Below are positions 37,511 to 46,048 of a DNA stretch of 64,000 nucleotides, piece by piece (the stretch's first letter is position 1; each line of letters opens with the position of its first letter). This DNA comes from Methylobacterium sp. B4. GTDB lineage: Bacteria; Pseudomonadota; Alphaproteobacteria; Rhizobiales; Beijerinckiaceae. The DNA lies in assembly GCF_003201865.1 (NCBI RefSeq), contig NZ_QJJJ01000011.1:1-64000 (forward strand), read 5' to 3'. The position numbers and the translations under genes are program-made. The notes beneath the pieces are model-generated. The model made no database searches. It saw nothing but the letters and a program-made list of their open reading frames with translations, and had not been told where the DNA came from.

Positions 37511-37853
37511 TCGACAATCGCTTTAAGGACGGCAAGGAGCGGTCAGACTTGATCTTCGGCCTCACGCGGACTAGTCGACCAGAGCTCCGGTATTGCTTCA
37601 AGAGAGGCAGTTGGCATGCCAGCCTCTGATCTCTCTCTGTCAGATCGGCGTTAAAACCTGTAGCTGTAACGCTGAACGACGGCCGAAGATCCATCGGGCC
37701 GAAATAATTGGGTTCGCGTGGCGCATTTTAGATCGCCATTGTAAGGGGCGGACGCCCGAGTCGCCCTGCCCCCACCTTGCAGATCGCTGGGCGCGACGGC
37801 TCCCTCCCCGTTCGGCAACCCCACGGCTTGCGGACGATTACCGGCGAGACGCG
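37511..37853. other. Intergenic stretch behind dead IS630
   Basis: These 343 bases contain no gene I can support. They should include the right end of the insertion sequence, but I could not match a clear terminal inverted repeat with the left side. Confidence 0.4.
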
Positions 37854-38228
37854 TCACGCCTTTCCGTCGACGGCGGGCGCCAGGATGCGTGGGGTCTGCT
37901 GATGCTGCACGACGCGCCACTCCTCATGCGCCAGCCGGCGATAGGTCGAGGTGCAGTGGGCCTCGTAGGTCTCGTCGTTGCGGCTGGCCTTCACCGTGTA
38001 GGCAATGACGATCAGGCCCTCCTGCGGCCGCGCGATCCGTCCGTCTTCCAGGCTGGCCTCCGTCCAGCGCGGCGTATTCGCCACCGCCTCGATCGCCTGC
38101 CGTCCGCCGTAGACGTAGGGCGGCTGCGGCAGGGCCATCAGGCACTCGTCGTCGACCAGGGTGCGGTAGTGGTCCGCATCACCAACCCAAAGGCTTTTCT
38201 CGAACGACCAAACGCGATCATCGTCCAC
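37854..38228 (-). CDS. SnoaL-like / NTF2-fold protein (DUF4440 type)
   Basis: A 124-aa protein of the NTF2-like superfamily: SFEKSLWVGDADHYRTLVDD, ECLMALPQPPYVYGGRQAIE, then TPRWTEASLEDGRIARPQEG, LIVIAYTVKASR, YEAHCTSTYRRLAHEEWRVV and QHQQTP. The order helix, WxGD, cone-shaped sheet, WRVVQHQQTP is typical of DUF4440/SnoaL-like small cyclase, isomerase or binding proteins. The start is GTG at 38228 with a very strong GGAGGAGAAG Shine-Dalgarno 6 nt away; no in-frame ATG fits better. It is a single gene and its function is unknown. Confidence 0.88.
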   Translation of the reverse strand: MDDDRVWSFEKSLWVGDADHYRTLVDDECLMALPQPPYVYGGRQAIEAVANTPRWTEASLEDGRIARPQEGLIVIAYTVKASRNDETYEAHCTSTYRRLAHEEWRVVQHQQTPRILAPAVDGKA

Positions 38229-38578
38229 GGCGCTTCTCCTCCATTTTTCGTCGTGTCGAGAGAAGATTGCACAGGCGGGATCGTTCCTGACCTGCGGCGG
38301 GATCGACCGTGCGCCATTGCCGCCGGGCGGACAGGCTTGCCGGCACCGCAACGGAAGCGCGGCGGGATCGAAAGGAAAGGCCGCGAATCGACAGGGACTC
38401 TCAGCCCTGTCGGCTACTGCGCCGGGCAACGGTAACGCGGCCGTTCCGCCTGCGTTCTCCGCGCCGGCCGCAGGGCAGCCATGCCCGTCTAGGACTGTGA
38501 GGGCAGAGGCAAACTTCTTGGTCCAGGTGCCATGTTGTTGCCGCAATTGCGCACAAGTCGGTGGCGCGCAATCATTCT
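38229..38578. other. Intergenic stretch, no feature recognised
   Basis: These 350 bases hold the upstream region of the SnoaL-like gene (ribosome site GGAGGAGAAG on the minus strand) and the leader of the tiny membrane ORF at 38579. I see no repeat or RNA gene. Confidence 0.4.
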
Positions 38579-38704
38579 ATGGACGTCCCGATCTCCATGC
38601 TCACCAAGCACGCGCGCCTCTTTGCCGGCATCGGCTTCGTCGTTCTGTCGTACGGGCTTTGGGCCGCGGCCTGTCTGCGGGCCGAGCGGGTTCTCTGGTG
38701 GTGA
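38579..38704 (+). CDS. Tiny single-span membrane protein (41 aa)
   Basis: ATG at 38579 to TGA at 38702-38704 encodes MDVPISMLTKHARLFAGIGF, then VVLSYGLWAAACLRAERVLWW. One clean membrane helix (LFAGIGFVVLSYGLWAAACL) is flanked by basic residues, which is more ordered than expected by chance. It ends 10 bp before the convergent 75-aa membrane gene. No family is recognised. Confidence 0.45.
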   Translation: MDVPISMLTKHARLFAGIGFVVLSYGLWAAACLRAERVLWW

Positions 38705-38713
38705 AGACGGCCT

Positions 38714-38941
38714 CTATCCACTGCGTCGGGCGGCGGCGTAGGCACCGATGAGGAAACCGCCCTGCAGGGCCGAGAGATAGGCGAACAGCATGAGGAGATC
38801 GACCGCGGTGATCTCCTGATGGGTGATCTTCGTCGCCAGCCAGATCAGCGAGACGAGGAAGCTGGCGGCCGTCACGGCGGCGAGCCGGAGGAAGCATCCG
38901 ACGGCGAAGCCCGCCAAGATCAGAACGCAGAGTGTCAGCAT
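38714..38941 (-). CDS. Small two-span membrane protein (75 aa)
   Basis: Starting at ATG 38941 the product is MLTLCVLILAGFAVGCFLRL, AAVTAASFLVSLIWLATKIT, HQEITAVDLLMLFAYLSALQ and GGFLIGAYAAARRSG. Two or three hydrophobic helices are evident. The frame is open 51 nt further upstream, but that extension is polar and basic. I recognise no family. It is convergent with the 41-aa ORF. Confidence 0.7.
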   Translation of the reverse strand: MLTLCVLILAGFAVGCFLRLAAVTAASFLVSLIWLATKITHQEITAVDLLMLFAYLSALQGGFLIGAYAAARRSG

Positions 38942-39709
38942 GATACGGTCCTTGACGAGGCGGGCAGCCCCCCTTCCTTCGTCGTCGAGCACTGCGGATC
39001 TCCTTGGCCGTCAGCGCAATGACAGGTTGCTCCAGCATAGAACTTAGATCGCACGGCTGCTGAGGAAAGCGTCCTCGCGCGAAAACACCTCGCCGGATTT
39101 CGGGAAAATCTATCCACAGCCGATGATGATCTGTTGAAGGCTGTCCGATCAGCGTCCTCGCATCGCCAATTCTAACGATCAACGCCGATATTGGCGGCTT
39201 GGATTCAGGGTGTTTCTTAAGCGCCGGAGGCGGGCGAGCGCGCTTCGCTCTTTGCCCCTCCGGCATCCGCCTTCCGCACGGATCGGCAAGACGAAGCCCA
39301 TAGCGGCTTCGTCGGCGCATAAGCTCGAACGTCCTGCAAACCAAGGAAAATTCGGCCACCTCGGGCTCGACCGCAAGCACGGCGGTAAGGCGGAGGGTGG
39401 GCCGATGAATGGGCTCATCACCCCGCCTTCCAAGACGCTTCGAGAGATCGAGCGGACTGGGGACCGACGCCGCCTCGCGGTGCATCTTCCCGCCGCCAAG
39501 CGATCGCATCAAGAAATTCTGTTCGAAAGTTCAGCCAGCGCTTGGGTCTTGCGTAATCTATCTTTTGATAGATCTATCTTAGTTTGAATTATAATCGTTA
39601 TAAAACATAGTTCTTGCATGCATCATTCGATTTTTGCCATACGGCTGGCGGAGTATCGTCGTGATACGCCTGCTTTTACATCATAAAACAAGATAAAGTC
39701 TTGGGTGCT
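38942..39709. other. Long upstream region of siderophore receptor gene
   Basis: About 770 bases without a supported gene. The last 150 bases (from about 39555) are strikingly AT-rich for this genome and contain overlapping palindromes at 39556-39578, so this is the likely promoter and control region of the TonB-dependent receptor. Confidence 0.5.
39556..39578. promoter_or_regulatory. Overlapping palindromes, candidate operator of receptor operon
   Basis: ATCTATC (39556-39562) and GATAGAT (39567-39573) are perfect arms around TTTT. GATAGATCTATC (39567-39578) is itself a perfect 12-bp palindrome. Three half sites of the form GATAGA/TCTATC therefore lie in 23 bp, about 130 bp before the receptor start and inside AT-rich DNA. 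This is unlike a typical Fur box or Irr ICE motif. The regulator is unknown. Confidence 0.5.
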
Positions 39710-42067
39710 ATGTTTGAAGATCGTGCCGTCTCCACTCAGCCGGCTCCGTCTGCGGCTCGGTTCTCCCGTCTGCTGACTTCGACGATCCTGTCCGGCACGG
39801 TCCTGTGCGGCGCCGCCCTGCCGGTCTCGGCGCAGCCTGTCGCCGACACCGCCGTCGAGCTGTCCGAACTGAGCGTGACCGGCGAAGGCCGCGGCTTGAC
39901 GCTCGGCGGCGCGCTCTACGGTCCCGGCGGCGCCCAGGGCGCGGTTCCGGGCTACGTCGCCAGCCGCAGCATCGTCGCGACCAAGACCGACACACCGATC
40001 CTGGAGACGGCCCAGTCGATCTCCGTCATCGGCCGCAAGCAGATCGAGGATCAGAACGCGCTCAGCATCAACCAGGCCCTGCGCTACACCCCGAGCGTCA
40101 CCACCGAGCAGCGAGGCGGTGCGGGATCGACCCGGCTGGAGCAGTTCCTGATCCGCGGCTTCTCCGCGCCGGTCTTCCTCGACGGCATGGCGCTACTCGG
40201 CGGGCGCGACGCCAACGCCACGGTCGATCCCTATCGGCTGGAGCGCATCGACGTCATCAAGGGCCCGGCCTCGGTGCTCTACGGGCAGTCGGGTCCGGGC
40301 GGCATCGTCAACCTCGTGTCGAAGGTGCCGCAATTCGTCCAGCACGGTGAGGTTTTTGTTCAGGGCGGCGGTTTCAGCGAGGTGCGCGGCGGCGTCGATG
40401 TCGGCGGTCCGATCCATTCCGACGTGCCCTGGCTTGCCGACCAGTTCGCCTACCGCATCGTCGGCTTCGGCTGGAACGGCGACGGTCCCGTCGACACGAC
40501 GCGGGTCGAGCGTGCGCTGATCAACCCGAGCCTGACCTGGCGGCCCTCCGCCGACACGCAGCTCACCATCATCGGCAATTACCAGCGCGACCCGTTCTCG
40601 GGCTTCTACGGCGGCTTCCCGGCGGTAGGCACGGTGTTCCCGCGCAACTTCGGCAACGGCATCATCGGCCGCCTGCCGGTGAACTTCTACGATGGCGACC
40701 GCGGCATCGAGCGCTCGGATCGGACCCAGGCCTCGATCGAGTACCTGTTCGATCACCGCTTCAGCGAGAATCTGCGCTTCCACTCGGCCGGACGCTACCT
40801 GCGCACGCAGGGCGACTACCGCAGCGTCTACAGTGCCTTCAATCCCCGCAATGGCCCCTTCGCCACCGGCCCGCTGATCCCGCGTGCGGTCATCGGCACC
40901 AACGTGGCGGCGGAAGCCTACACGATGGACAGCAACTTCGTCGCCAACTTCGATACCGGCTTCATCGCCCACACCGCCCTGCTCGGCGTCGATCACCGCA
41001 CCTTCAGCACCGGGACGACCGGCTCCCCGTTCCCGGACGCGCCGGACCTGAACGTGCTGGCGCCGAACTACGACATGAACATCGCGTTCCCGGCCTTCAA
41101 CACCGTCTCGCGGGTCGATGCGCAGCAGACGGGCGTCTACTTCCAGGACCAGATGAAGTTCGACCGCCTCGTGCTGACGCTGGGCGGGCGCTACGACGTC
41201 GCACGCCAGACCGGGCCGACCCGCTCCTTCGCCACCAACGGCACCAGCACCCTGACGCTCCAGAACGCGCCGGCCGATGCCTTCACCGGCCGGGCGAGCC
41301 TGCTCTACCTGTTCGATTCGGGCGTGGCGCCGTACGTGTCCTACAGTCAGGCCTTCGAGCCGATCGTGGCGGGCCGCGTATTCGACACGGCCTTCGGCAC
41401 CGTCGGCCGCGTGCCCGATCCGCAATCGAGCGACCAGTACGAGGCCGGCATCAAGTACCAGCCGCCCGGTACCGATATCCTGCTCACCGCCGCCTTCTTC
41501 GACATCCGACAGTCGAACCGCACGACCGCGGACCCGGCGCGCCAGGGCTTCGTCGTGCAGACCGGTCAGGTCGGCGTGCAGGGCGTCGAGTTCGAGGCGC
41601 GGGCGAACCTCACCGAGGGGGTCACCCTGATCGGCGGCTTCTCGCTCCTCGACATCCGCAACGTCCGGGACGACGGCCGAACCGCCAACGACCTGACCCC
41701 CGGTCAGACGGTGCCGCTCCAGGGCCGCAGCCCGGTTCTGGTGCCGGACTCCACCGCTTCGCTGCTCGCGACCTATCGCTTCAACGAGGGACCGCTTCTG
41801 GGTCTCGAAATCGGCGGCGGTGTTCGCTACCTCGGACCGTCCTGGGGTGATGCGGCCAACACCTTCAAGGTGCCGGCGAGCGTGCTCGTCGATGCCACGC
41901 TGAACTACGACCTGAAGTACCTCGATGCGACGCTTCAGGGCTTCTCGATGCAGCTGAACGCCACCAACCTCCTCGACGAAAAATACGTCAGCGGCTGCAA
42001 CGGCTACACCAGCTGCTATTACGGCCTGCCTCAGACCGTCTATGCAACCCTGCGCTACCGCTGGTAG
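39710..42067 (+). CDS. TonB-dependent siderophore receptor
   Basis: A 785-aa outer-membrane receptor. The signal peptide is within the first 40 residues (STILSGTVLCGAALPVSAQ). The plug domain has VATKTDTPILETAQSISVI, QALRYTPSV, FLIRGF and RIDVIKGPASVLYGQSGPGG with IVNLVSK, typical of FhuA/FpvA/FoxA-like ferric siderophore receptors. The 22-strand barrel ends in YATLRYRW with the required C-terminal aromatic residue. The ATG at 39710 is used; TTG 39701 is in frame. It is the first gene of an operon with DUF3649, PepSY and DUF3325 membrane genes. Iron-dependent control is expected. The siderophore ligand is not predictable. Confidence 0.95.
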   Translation: MFEDRAVSTQPAPSAARFSRLLTSTILSGTVLCGAALPVSAQPVADTAVELSELSVTGEGRGLTLGGALYGPGGAQGAVPGYVASRSIVATKTDTPILETAQSISVIGRKQIEDQNALSINQALRYTPSVTTEQRGGAGSTRLEQFLIRGFSAPVFLDGMALLGGRDANATVDPYRLERIDVIKGPASVLYGQSGPGGIVNLVSKVPQFVQHGEVFVQGGGFSEVRGGVDVGGPIHSDVPWLADQFAYRIVGFGWNGDGPVDTTRVERALINPSLTWRPSADTQLTIIGNYQRDPFSGFYGGFPAVGTVFPRNFGNGIIGRLPVNFYDGDRGIERSDRTQASIEYLFDHRFSENLRFHSAGRYLRTQGDYRSVYSAFNPRNGPFATGPLIPRAVIGTNVAAEAYTMDSNFVANFDTGFIAHTALLGVDHRTFSTGTTGSPFPDAPDLNVLAPNYDMNIAFPAFNTVSRVDAQQTGVYFQDQMKFDRLVLTLGGRYDVARQTGPTRSFATNGTSTLTLQNAPADAFTGRASLLYLFDSGVAPYVSYSQAFEPIVAGRVFDTAFGTVGRVPDPQSSDQYEAGIKYQPPGTDILLTAAFFDIRQSNRTTADPARQGFVVQTGQVGVQGVEFEARANLTEGVTLIGGFSLLDIRNVRDDGRTANDLTPGQTVPLQGRSPVLVPDSTASLLATYRFNEGPLLGLEIGGGVRYLGPSWGDAANTFKVPASVLVDATLNYDLKYLDATLQGFSMQLNATNLLDEKYVSGCNGYTSCYYGLPQTVYATLRYRW

Positions 42068-42076
42068 GAGGCCGGC

Positions 42077-42382
42077 ATGGCTTCGCATGTCGGGACGACG
42101 CCGCTGAAGGAACGGGCCGCCGTGGCCGCCCGGGTCGTTCTGGCGGCCGGGGGCGGCTACGGGATCGCCGCGCTCGCCACCGCGCTCCTGTCGCTGACGC
42201 TGCCGCTGCCGCGCTCGGAGGCGGTCGCGGCGGCGACGCTCGTCAGCTTCGCGCTGATGGCCGGGATCGTGGTGCTCGTCTTCGCGATGCGCACGCTGCT
42301 GCGGGCGACCGTGACGCTTGCCGCCACGGCTCTGGCCCTTGCCGGCGGTCTCTGGCTCGTGATGCGGGGAATCGCACCATGA
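42077..42382 (+). CDS. DUF3649-like small inner-membrane protein
   Basis: A 101-aa protein with three predicted membrane helices (YGIAALATALLSLTLPL, ATLVSFALMAGIVVLVFAM and LAATALALAGGLWLVM). The LSLTLPLPRSEAVAAATL segment is characteristic of DUF3649 proteins. These are found next to siderophore receptors and PepSY membrane proteins and are thought to take part in iron uptake or reduction. It starts 9 bp after the receptor stop and overlaps the PepSY gene (ATG at 42379). Confidence 0.85.
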   Translation: MASHVGTTPLKERAAVAARVVLAAGGGYGIAALATALLSLTLPLPRSEAVAAATLVSFALMAGIVVLVFAMRTLLRATVTLAATALALAGGLWLVMRGIAP

Positions 42383-43992
42383 AGGGAAGTTTCCGCCAGT
42401 CCATGGCGTGGCTGCACATGTGGTCCGGCCTCATCGTCGGCTGGGTGCTGTTCGCCATCTTCGTCACCGGCACCGCGAGCTACTATCGGGCCGACATCTC
42501 CCGCTGGATGCGGCCCGAACTCGTCCGCGTCGAGCCGACGGACGGCGCGGGCCTCGCGGCCTCCGCCGAGCGCGCCGTGACCTACCTCAAGGAGCACGCG
42601 CCCAAGGCCCGGACCTGGTTCATAGGCCTGCCCCAGCCCGATCATCCGGTGCTCGACCTGTTCTGGCGCACCCGGCCGGGCGAGCCGCCGGGCCACGTCA
42701 CCCTCGATCCGAAGACCGGCGCCGAGGCCGCGGTGCGGGACACCAAGGGCGGCGACTTCCTCTACCGCTTCCATTTCGAGCTGCACATGCCCCCGCTCTG
42801 GGGGCGCTGGGTCGTCGGCATCTGCGCGATGATCATGCTGGTGGCGTTGATCTCCGGCATCGTCATCCACAAGCGGATCTTCGCCGACTTCTTCACCTTC
42901 CGGCGGGACAAGGCGCCCCGGCGCAGCTTCCTCGACGCGCACAACGTGACCGGCGTGCTGGCGCTGCCGTTCCACCTGATGATCACCTACACGGGCATCA
43001 TCACGCTCGCGACGCTCTACATGCCGTGGGGCGTGACGACCGCCTACAAGGGCGACTCCCAAGCCTTCTTCGTCGAGGCGAACTGGATCACCACGCCGCG
43101 CAAGCCCGCGGGGCGGACGGCCGAGATGGCGCCGATCGGGCCCATCGTCGAGCGCGCGGTCGCGACTTGGTCCGAGCCGCTGGAGCGGCTGACCATCTCG
43201 AACCACGGGGACGCCAACGCGACCGTGGTCGCGGTGTTCGAGGAACCGCACGGCCTCTCGCACGAGCATCCCCAGATCGCCTTCGACGGGGTCAGCGGCG
43301 AGATCCTGGAGACGCGCAACGGCGGCTTGAAGCCCGCGGCCAAGACCTTCACCACCATGACCGGCCTGCACGAGGCCCACTTCGCCGGCCCGGCCCTGCG
43401 CATCCTGTTCTTCCTGTGCGGGTTGATGGGCTGCGCCATGGTCGCGACGGGCATCGTGCTGTGGTCGCTCGCGCGCCTGCCGAAACCCGGCGAGCGCTCC
43501 TTCCCCGGCCTGCGCCTCGTCCAGGCGCTCAACGTCGGCAGCATCGCCGGCCTGCCCGCGGCGGTAGCGGTCTACTTCCTCGCCAACCGGCTCCTGCCGG
43601 TGGATCTCGCGGGCCGCGAGGATTGGGAGATCCGCGCCTTCTTCGGCGCCTGGATCCTCGCCGCCCTGGTGCCGCTCGCCCGCCCGCAGCGCCGGGCCTG
43701 GTGCGAGGGCTTGGCGGCGGTGGCGGTTCTGTGCCTCGCGGTGGTCGCGGCCGACATCCTGACGATCCCCGGACATCCGCTGCGCGCCTCCGGCGGCGAC
43801 CCGCTGTTCCTGTGGTTCGACGGGTCTATGCTGGTGCTGGCGGCCCTGTTCGCGGTCGCGTCGCGAAAAGTCCGGCGCTACGAGGCGCCCCGGCGCGAGC
43901 GAAGCGCGCGGTCGGAGCGGGCGCCGGCCCCCTCCTCGGTCCCCTCCCCTGCCCGCTCGCCCGCGCGGCACACGGAGCCGACGCACGCATGA
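42379..43992 (+). CDS. PepSY-associated TM protein, putative ferrisiderophore reductase
   Basis: A 537-aa inner-membrane protein of the PepSY_TM family. It begins with a signal-like helix and a conserved His: SMAWLHMWSGLIVGWVLFAIFVTG. There is a periplasmic PepSY-like region (HVTLDPKTGAEAAVRDTKGG), then RFHFELHMPPLWGRWVVGIC, SGIVIHKRIF, LDAHNVTGVLALPFHLMITYTG, MTGLHEAHFAGPALRILFFL, and four more C-terminal helices. Paired His residues in the helices suggest haem or metal binding. Relatives next to siderophore receptors (FsrB/PiuB-like) are proposed to reduce ferric siderophores. It overlaps both neighbours by 4 nt. Confidence 0.9.
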   Translation: MKGSFRQSMAWLHMWSGLIVGWVLFAIFVTGTASYYRADISRWMRPELVRVEPTDGAGLAASAERAVTYLKEHAPKARTWFIGLPQPDHPVLDLFWRTRPGEPPGHVTLDPKTGAEAAVRDTKGGDFLYRFHFELHMPPLWGRWVVGICAMIMLVALISGIVIHKRIFADFFTFRRDKAPRRSFLDAHNVTGVLALPFHLMITYTGIITLATLYMPWGVTTAYKGDSQAFFVEANWITTPRKPAGRTAEMAPIGPIVERAVATWSEPLERLTISNHGDANATVVAVFEEPHGLSHEHPQIAFDGVSGEILETRNGGLKPAAKTFTTMTGLHEAHFAGPALRILFFLCGLMGCAMVATGIVLWSLARLPKPGERSFPGLRLVQALNVGSIAGLPAAVAVYFLANRLLPVDLAGREDWEIRAFFGAWILAALVPLARPQRRAWCEGLAAVAVLCLAVVAADILTIPGHPLRASGGDPLFLWFDGSMLVLAALFAVASRKVRRYEAPRRERSARSERAPAPSSVPSPARSPARHTEPTHA

Positions 43993-44339
43993 CGCCCCTC
44001 GTCCTCGCCGTGAATCTGGGCCTCAGCTTCGCGGGCCTGACCGCGCTCTGCCTCAGCCTGAACCGGCACCATTCCGAGATCTTCGACCGGCGGGCGGAGC
44101 GCAGGGCGGTGCTCCGGCTGCGCGCCTTCGGCTGGGCCGCCCTCGCCGTCTCCCTGTTCGTGGCCGGCGCCTGGGAGGGCTGGGCCTTCGGACCCGTGCA
44201 GTGGTTCGGCGCGCTGACCGGGGCGGCGGTCGGGCTGGTGCTGCTCCTGTCCTACCGGCCGCGCTACGTCGCGCCCGCGGCGCTGACCGCGCTCCTCGTC
44301 GCGGCCGTGCCCCTGGCCGTCCTCGCCGCCGCGTCCTGA
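43989..44339 (+). CDS. DUF3325-like small inner-membrane protein
   Basis: A 116-aa protein with four predicted helices and the DUF3325 signature in the first loop (LALCLSLNRHH-type: LTALCLSLNRHHSEIF). It overlaps the PepSY gene by ATGA. The set receptor, DUF3649, PepSY_TM, DUF3325 is a recurring iron-uptake operon in proteobacteria. The function of DUF3325 itself is unknown. Confidence 0.87.
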   Translation: MTPLVLAVNLGLSFAGLTALCLSLNRHHSEIFDRRAERRAVLRLRAFGWAALAVSLFVAGAWEGWAFGPVQWFGALTGAAVGLVLLLSYRPRYVAPAALTALLVAAVPLAVLAAAS

Positions 44340-44348
44340 TCGCCCCCG

Positions 44349-44642
44349 ATGGTTGCGCTCGCGCCGGCTCGGGCGCTGACCCTCGCGAGCCGTCTTCTCG
44401 TGGAGAAAGGGTTCTGCGAGGTCGCCCGCAACGAGCGCGGCGACAGCCTCTATCTCGCCCGAGGCGAGGGGCCGGAGCGGCTGCGGCTCTCCAACCACGC
44501 CCGCACCCCGAAGCAGCGGCGGATCCATCCGGAAGTGATGGCGAGTCTGGTGATCCGCACGCCGAAGACCGAAGCGCAGGTCGCCGCGATGGTCGAGGCG
44601 GCCCTGCGCGACTTCGCGGCCGGGCTGGCCCGGCGGGCTTAG
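44349..44642 (+). CDS. Small hypothetical protein (97 aa)
   Basis: A 97-aa soluble protein: ALTLASRLLVEKGFCEVARN, GDSLYLARGEGPERLRLSNH, ARTPKQRRIHPEVMASLVIR and EAQVAAMVEAALRDFAAGLA. It lies 9 bp behind DUF3325 on the same strand, so it may be in the iron operon, although its composition is that of a cytoplasmic protein. No family is recognised. Confidence 0.7.
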   Translation: MVALAPARALTLASRLLVEKGFCEVARNERGDSLYLARGEGPERLRLSNHARTPKQRRIHPEVMASLVIRTPKTEAQVAAMVEAALRDFAAGLARRA

Positions 44643-44871
44643 GACCCGTTCGATGTGCGATGGCAGAACCGCACGAGGTTTTGTCCACCCTCGTCCGCGA
44701 CCTCCTTCGAGGCTTCCGTTTTGCTCCGGCACCTCAGGATGAGGGCGCGAGTGGGATCGCGTCACGGCGTCTGACACAGCGCCTGGGGGCGGACTGCCTG
44801 CGCTCTCGTGCTGAGCGCGCGGCCGCGTCTTGTGAGAGACGCGCACTCGGTCGAGTTGCACAGGTTCTCGA

Positions 44872-45510
44872 TCACAGACCCGCACTCGCCCCGCGCAGTC
44901 GCCGACGCTCCGAGGGCAGCTCGAACACGCCCGACCACAGGCCGAGGCGGCGGCCCCAGGCGCGGCGGTCCTGGTCGGTGTAGTCGGCCGAGACGCTGCG
45001 GTCGGCCACGGCGTATCCGTTGGCGACCATCCAGGCGGCGAGATCCTCCTCCCCGAGCCGGCACAGGACGGTGGCGGTGCCGTCCGCGCCGCCGCGCGGC
45101 TCGCAGGCGAGGGACGCGGCTCCGATCCGCGCCGCCAGGGCCGCCGCCGCGACGCGTCCGCAGGCATAGCTGCGCTCGTGGCCGTCGTAGCAGGTCTGGT
45201 CGATCTCCGGCGCGTCGATGCCGTGCAGCCGCAGGCGCCGGCCGCCGATCTCGAGGGTGGCCCCGTCGATCACGTGGGCGGGGCCGTCGACCCCTTGCGA
45301 CACGGAATGCGACACGGGTTCGGCCGCGTGGGCCGGGCTGCCTGCCGCTATCCCTGCCCCCACGAGGGCCAGGGTGGGGACGAGGAGCGCCCCGAGGAGG
45401 CGCCGGGGGCCCTGCCCTTCCGAGGGGTTGTCCTGGGAAGAACGCGAGCTGGCGATGGTGCCGACGAGGCAGGCGGCGTAGATCAGGAGGATGGTGGCGG
45501 TGAGCGACAT
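44872..45510 (-). CDS. Thermonuclease (SNase-like) family protein
   Basis: A 212-aa protein with an N-terminal membrane or signal region (TATILLIYAACLVGTIASS and a second hydrophobic stretch LLGALLVPTLALVGAGIAAG), then an SNase-like domain from about residue 78: HVIDGATLEIGGRRLRLHGI, DAPEIDQTC, YACGRVAAAALAA, LCRLGEEDLAAWMVANGYAV. The usual DGDT metal loop is DGAT here, which may lower nuclease activity. It is probably exported or membrane-anchored. It is a single gene, divergent from the PepSY gene. Confidence 0.9.
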   Translation of the reverse strand: MSLTATILLIYAACLVGTIASSRSSQDNPSEGQGPRRLLGALLVPTLALVGAGIAAGSPAHAAEPVSHSVSQGVDGPAHVIDGATLEIGGRRLRLHGIDAPEIDQTCYDGHERSYACGRVAAAALAARIGAASLACEPRGGADGTATVLCRLGEEDLAAWMVANGYAVADRSVSADYTDQDRRAWGRRLGLWSGVFELPSERRRLRGASAGL

Positions 45511-45661
45511 CGAAGGGAACCTCGCGGGAGGGGAGCGGGCGGCGCGCCGGCCGTGGCCGCTGCGTCGTCGATGCCGCCTTGTCGCCGAGGCCTCCCCGCA
45601 CCGGCCTGACGCCGCCCGTCAGTGTCCTGTCAGCGGGACGCGCGCAGACCCGTCGCCTCGC

Positions 45662-45982
45662 ATGTCACGCCTCGCCCCCCGCCTCCTCCTCCTCGCCCTC
45701 TCGGCCCTGCCGCCGGCCCTCGGCGCGGCCGGGCCGGTCCGCGCCGACGACGACGGCGAGCGGGCGCGCCGCGCCCTGGAGCGGGGCGAGATCCGGCCCC
45801 TCGACGCCGTGCTCGCCGCCGCCCGCGCCGCGGTGCCCGGCGACGTGGTGGCGCTCGACCTCAAGCGTGACGACGGGCGCTGGCTCTACAAGCTGCGCAT
45901 CCTGAGCCCCGACGGCCGGCGCCGGGACGTGAAGATCGATGCCAGCTCGCTGAAGGTTCTCGACGTGGACGACGATGATTGA
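45662..45982 (+). CDS. Small periplasmic PepSY-domain protein
   Basis: A 106-aa protein with a signal peptide (APRLLLLALSALPPALGAAGPVRA) and a PepSY-like domain: RGEIRPLDAVLAAARAAVPG, DVVALDLKRDDGRWLYKLRI, LSPDGRRRDVKIDASSLKVL, with an acidic end DVDDDD. It lies 66 bp before a response regulator and kinase, a common arrangement in alphaproteobacteria where the PepSY protein is a target or modulator of the two-component system. ATG 45662 gives a proper signal peptide. Confidence 0.88.
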   Translation: MSRLAPRLLLLALSALPPALGAAGPVRADDDGERARRALERGEIRPLDAVLAAARAAVPGDVVALDLKRDDGRWLYKLRILSPDGRRRDVKIDASSLKVLDVDDDD

Positions 45983-46048
45983 GGCCTCGACCCGGGGGGC
46001 GATCGCTGGCTTCCGGGCGGAGCCGGGCGCGGAGCGGGAGGCAGCCCC

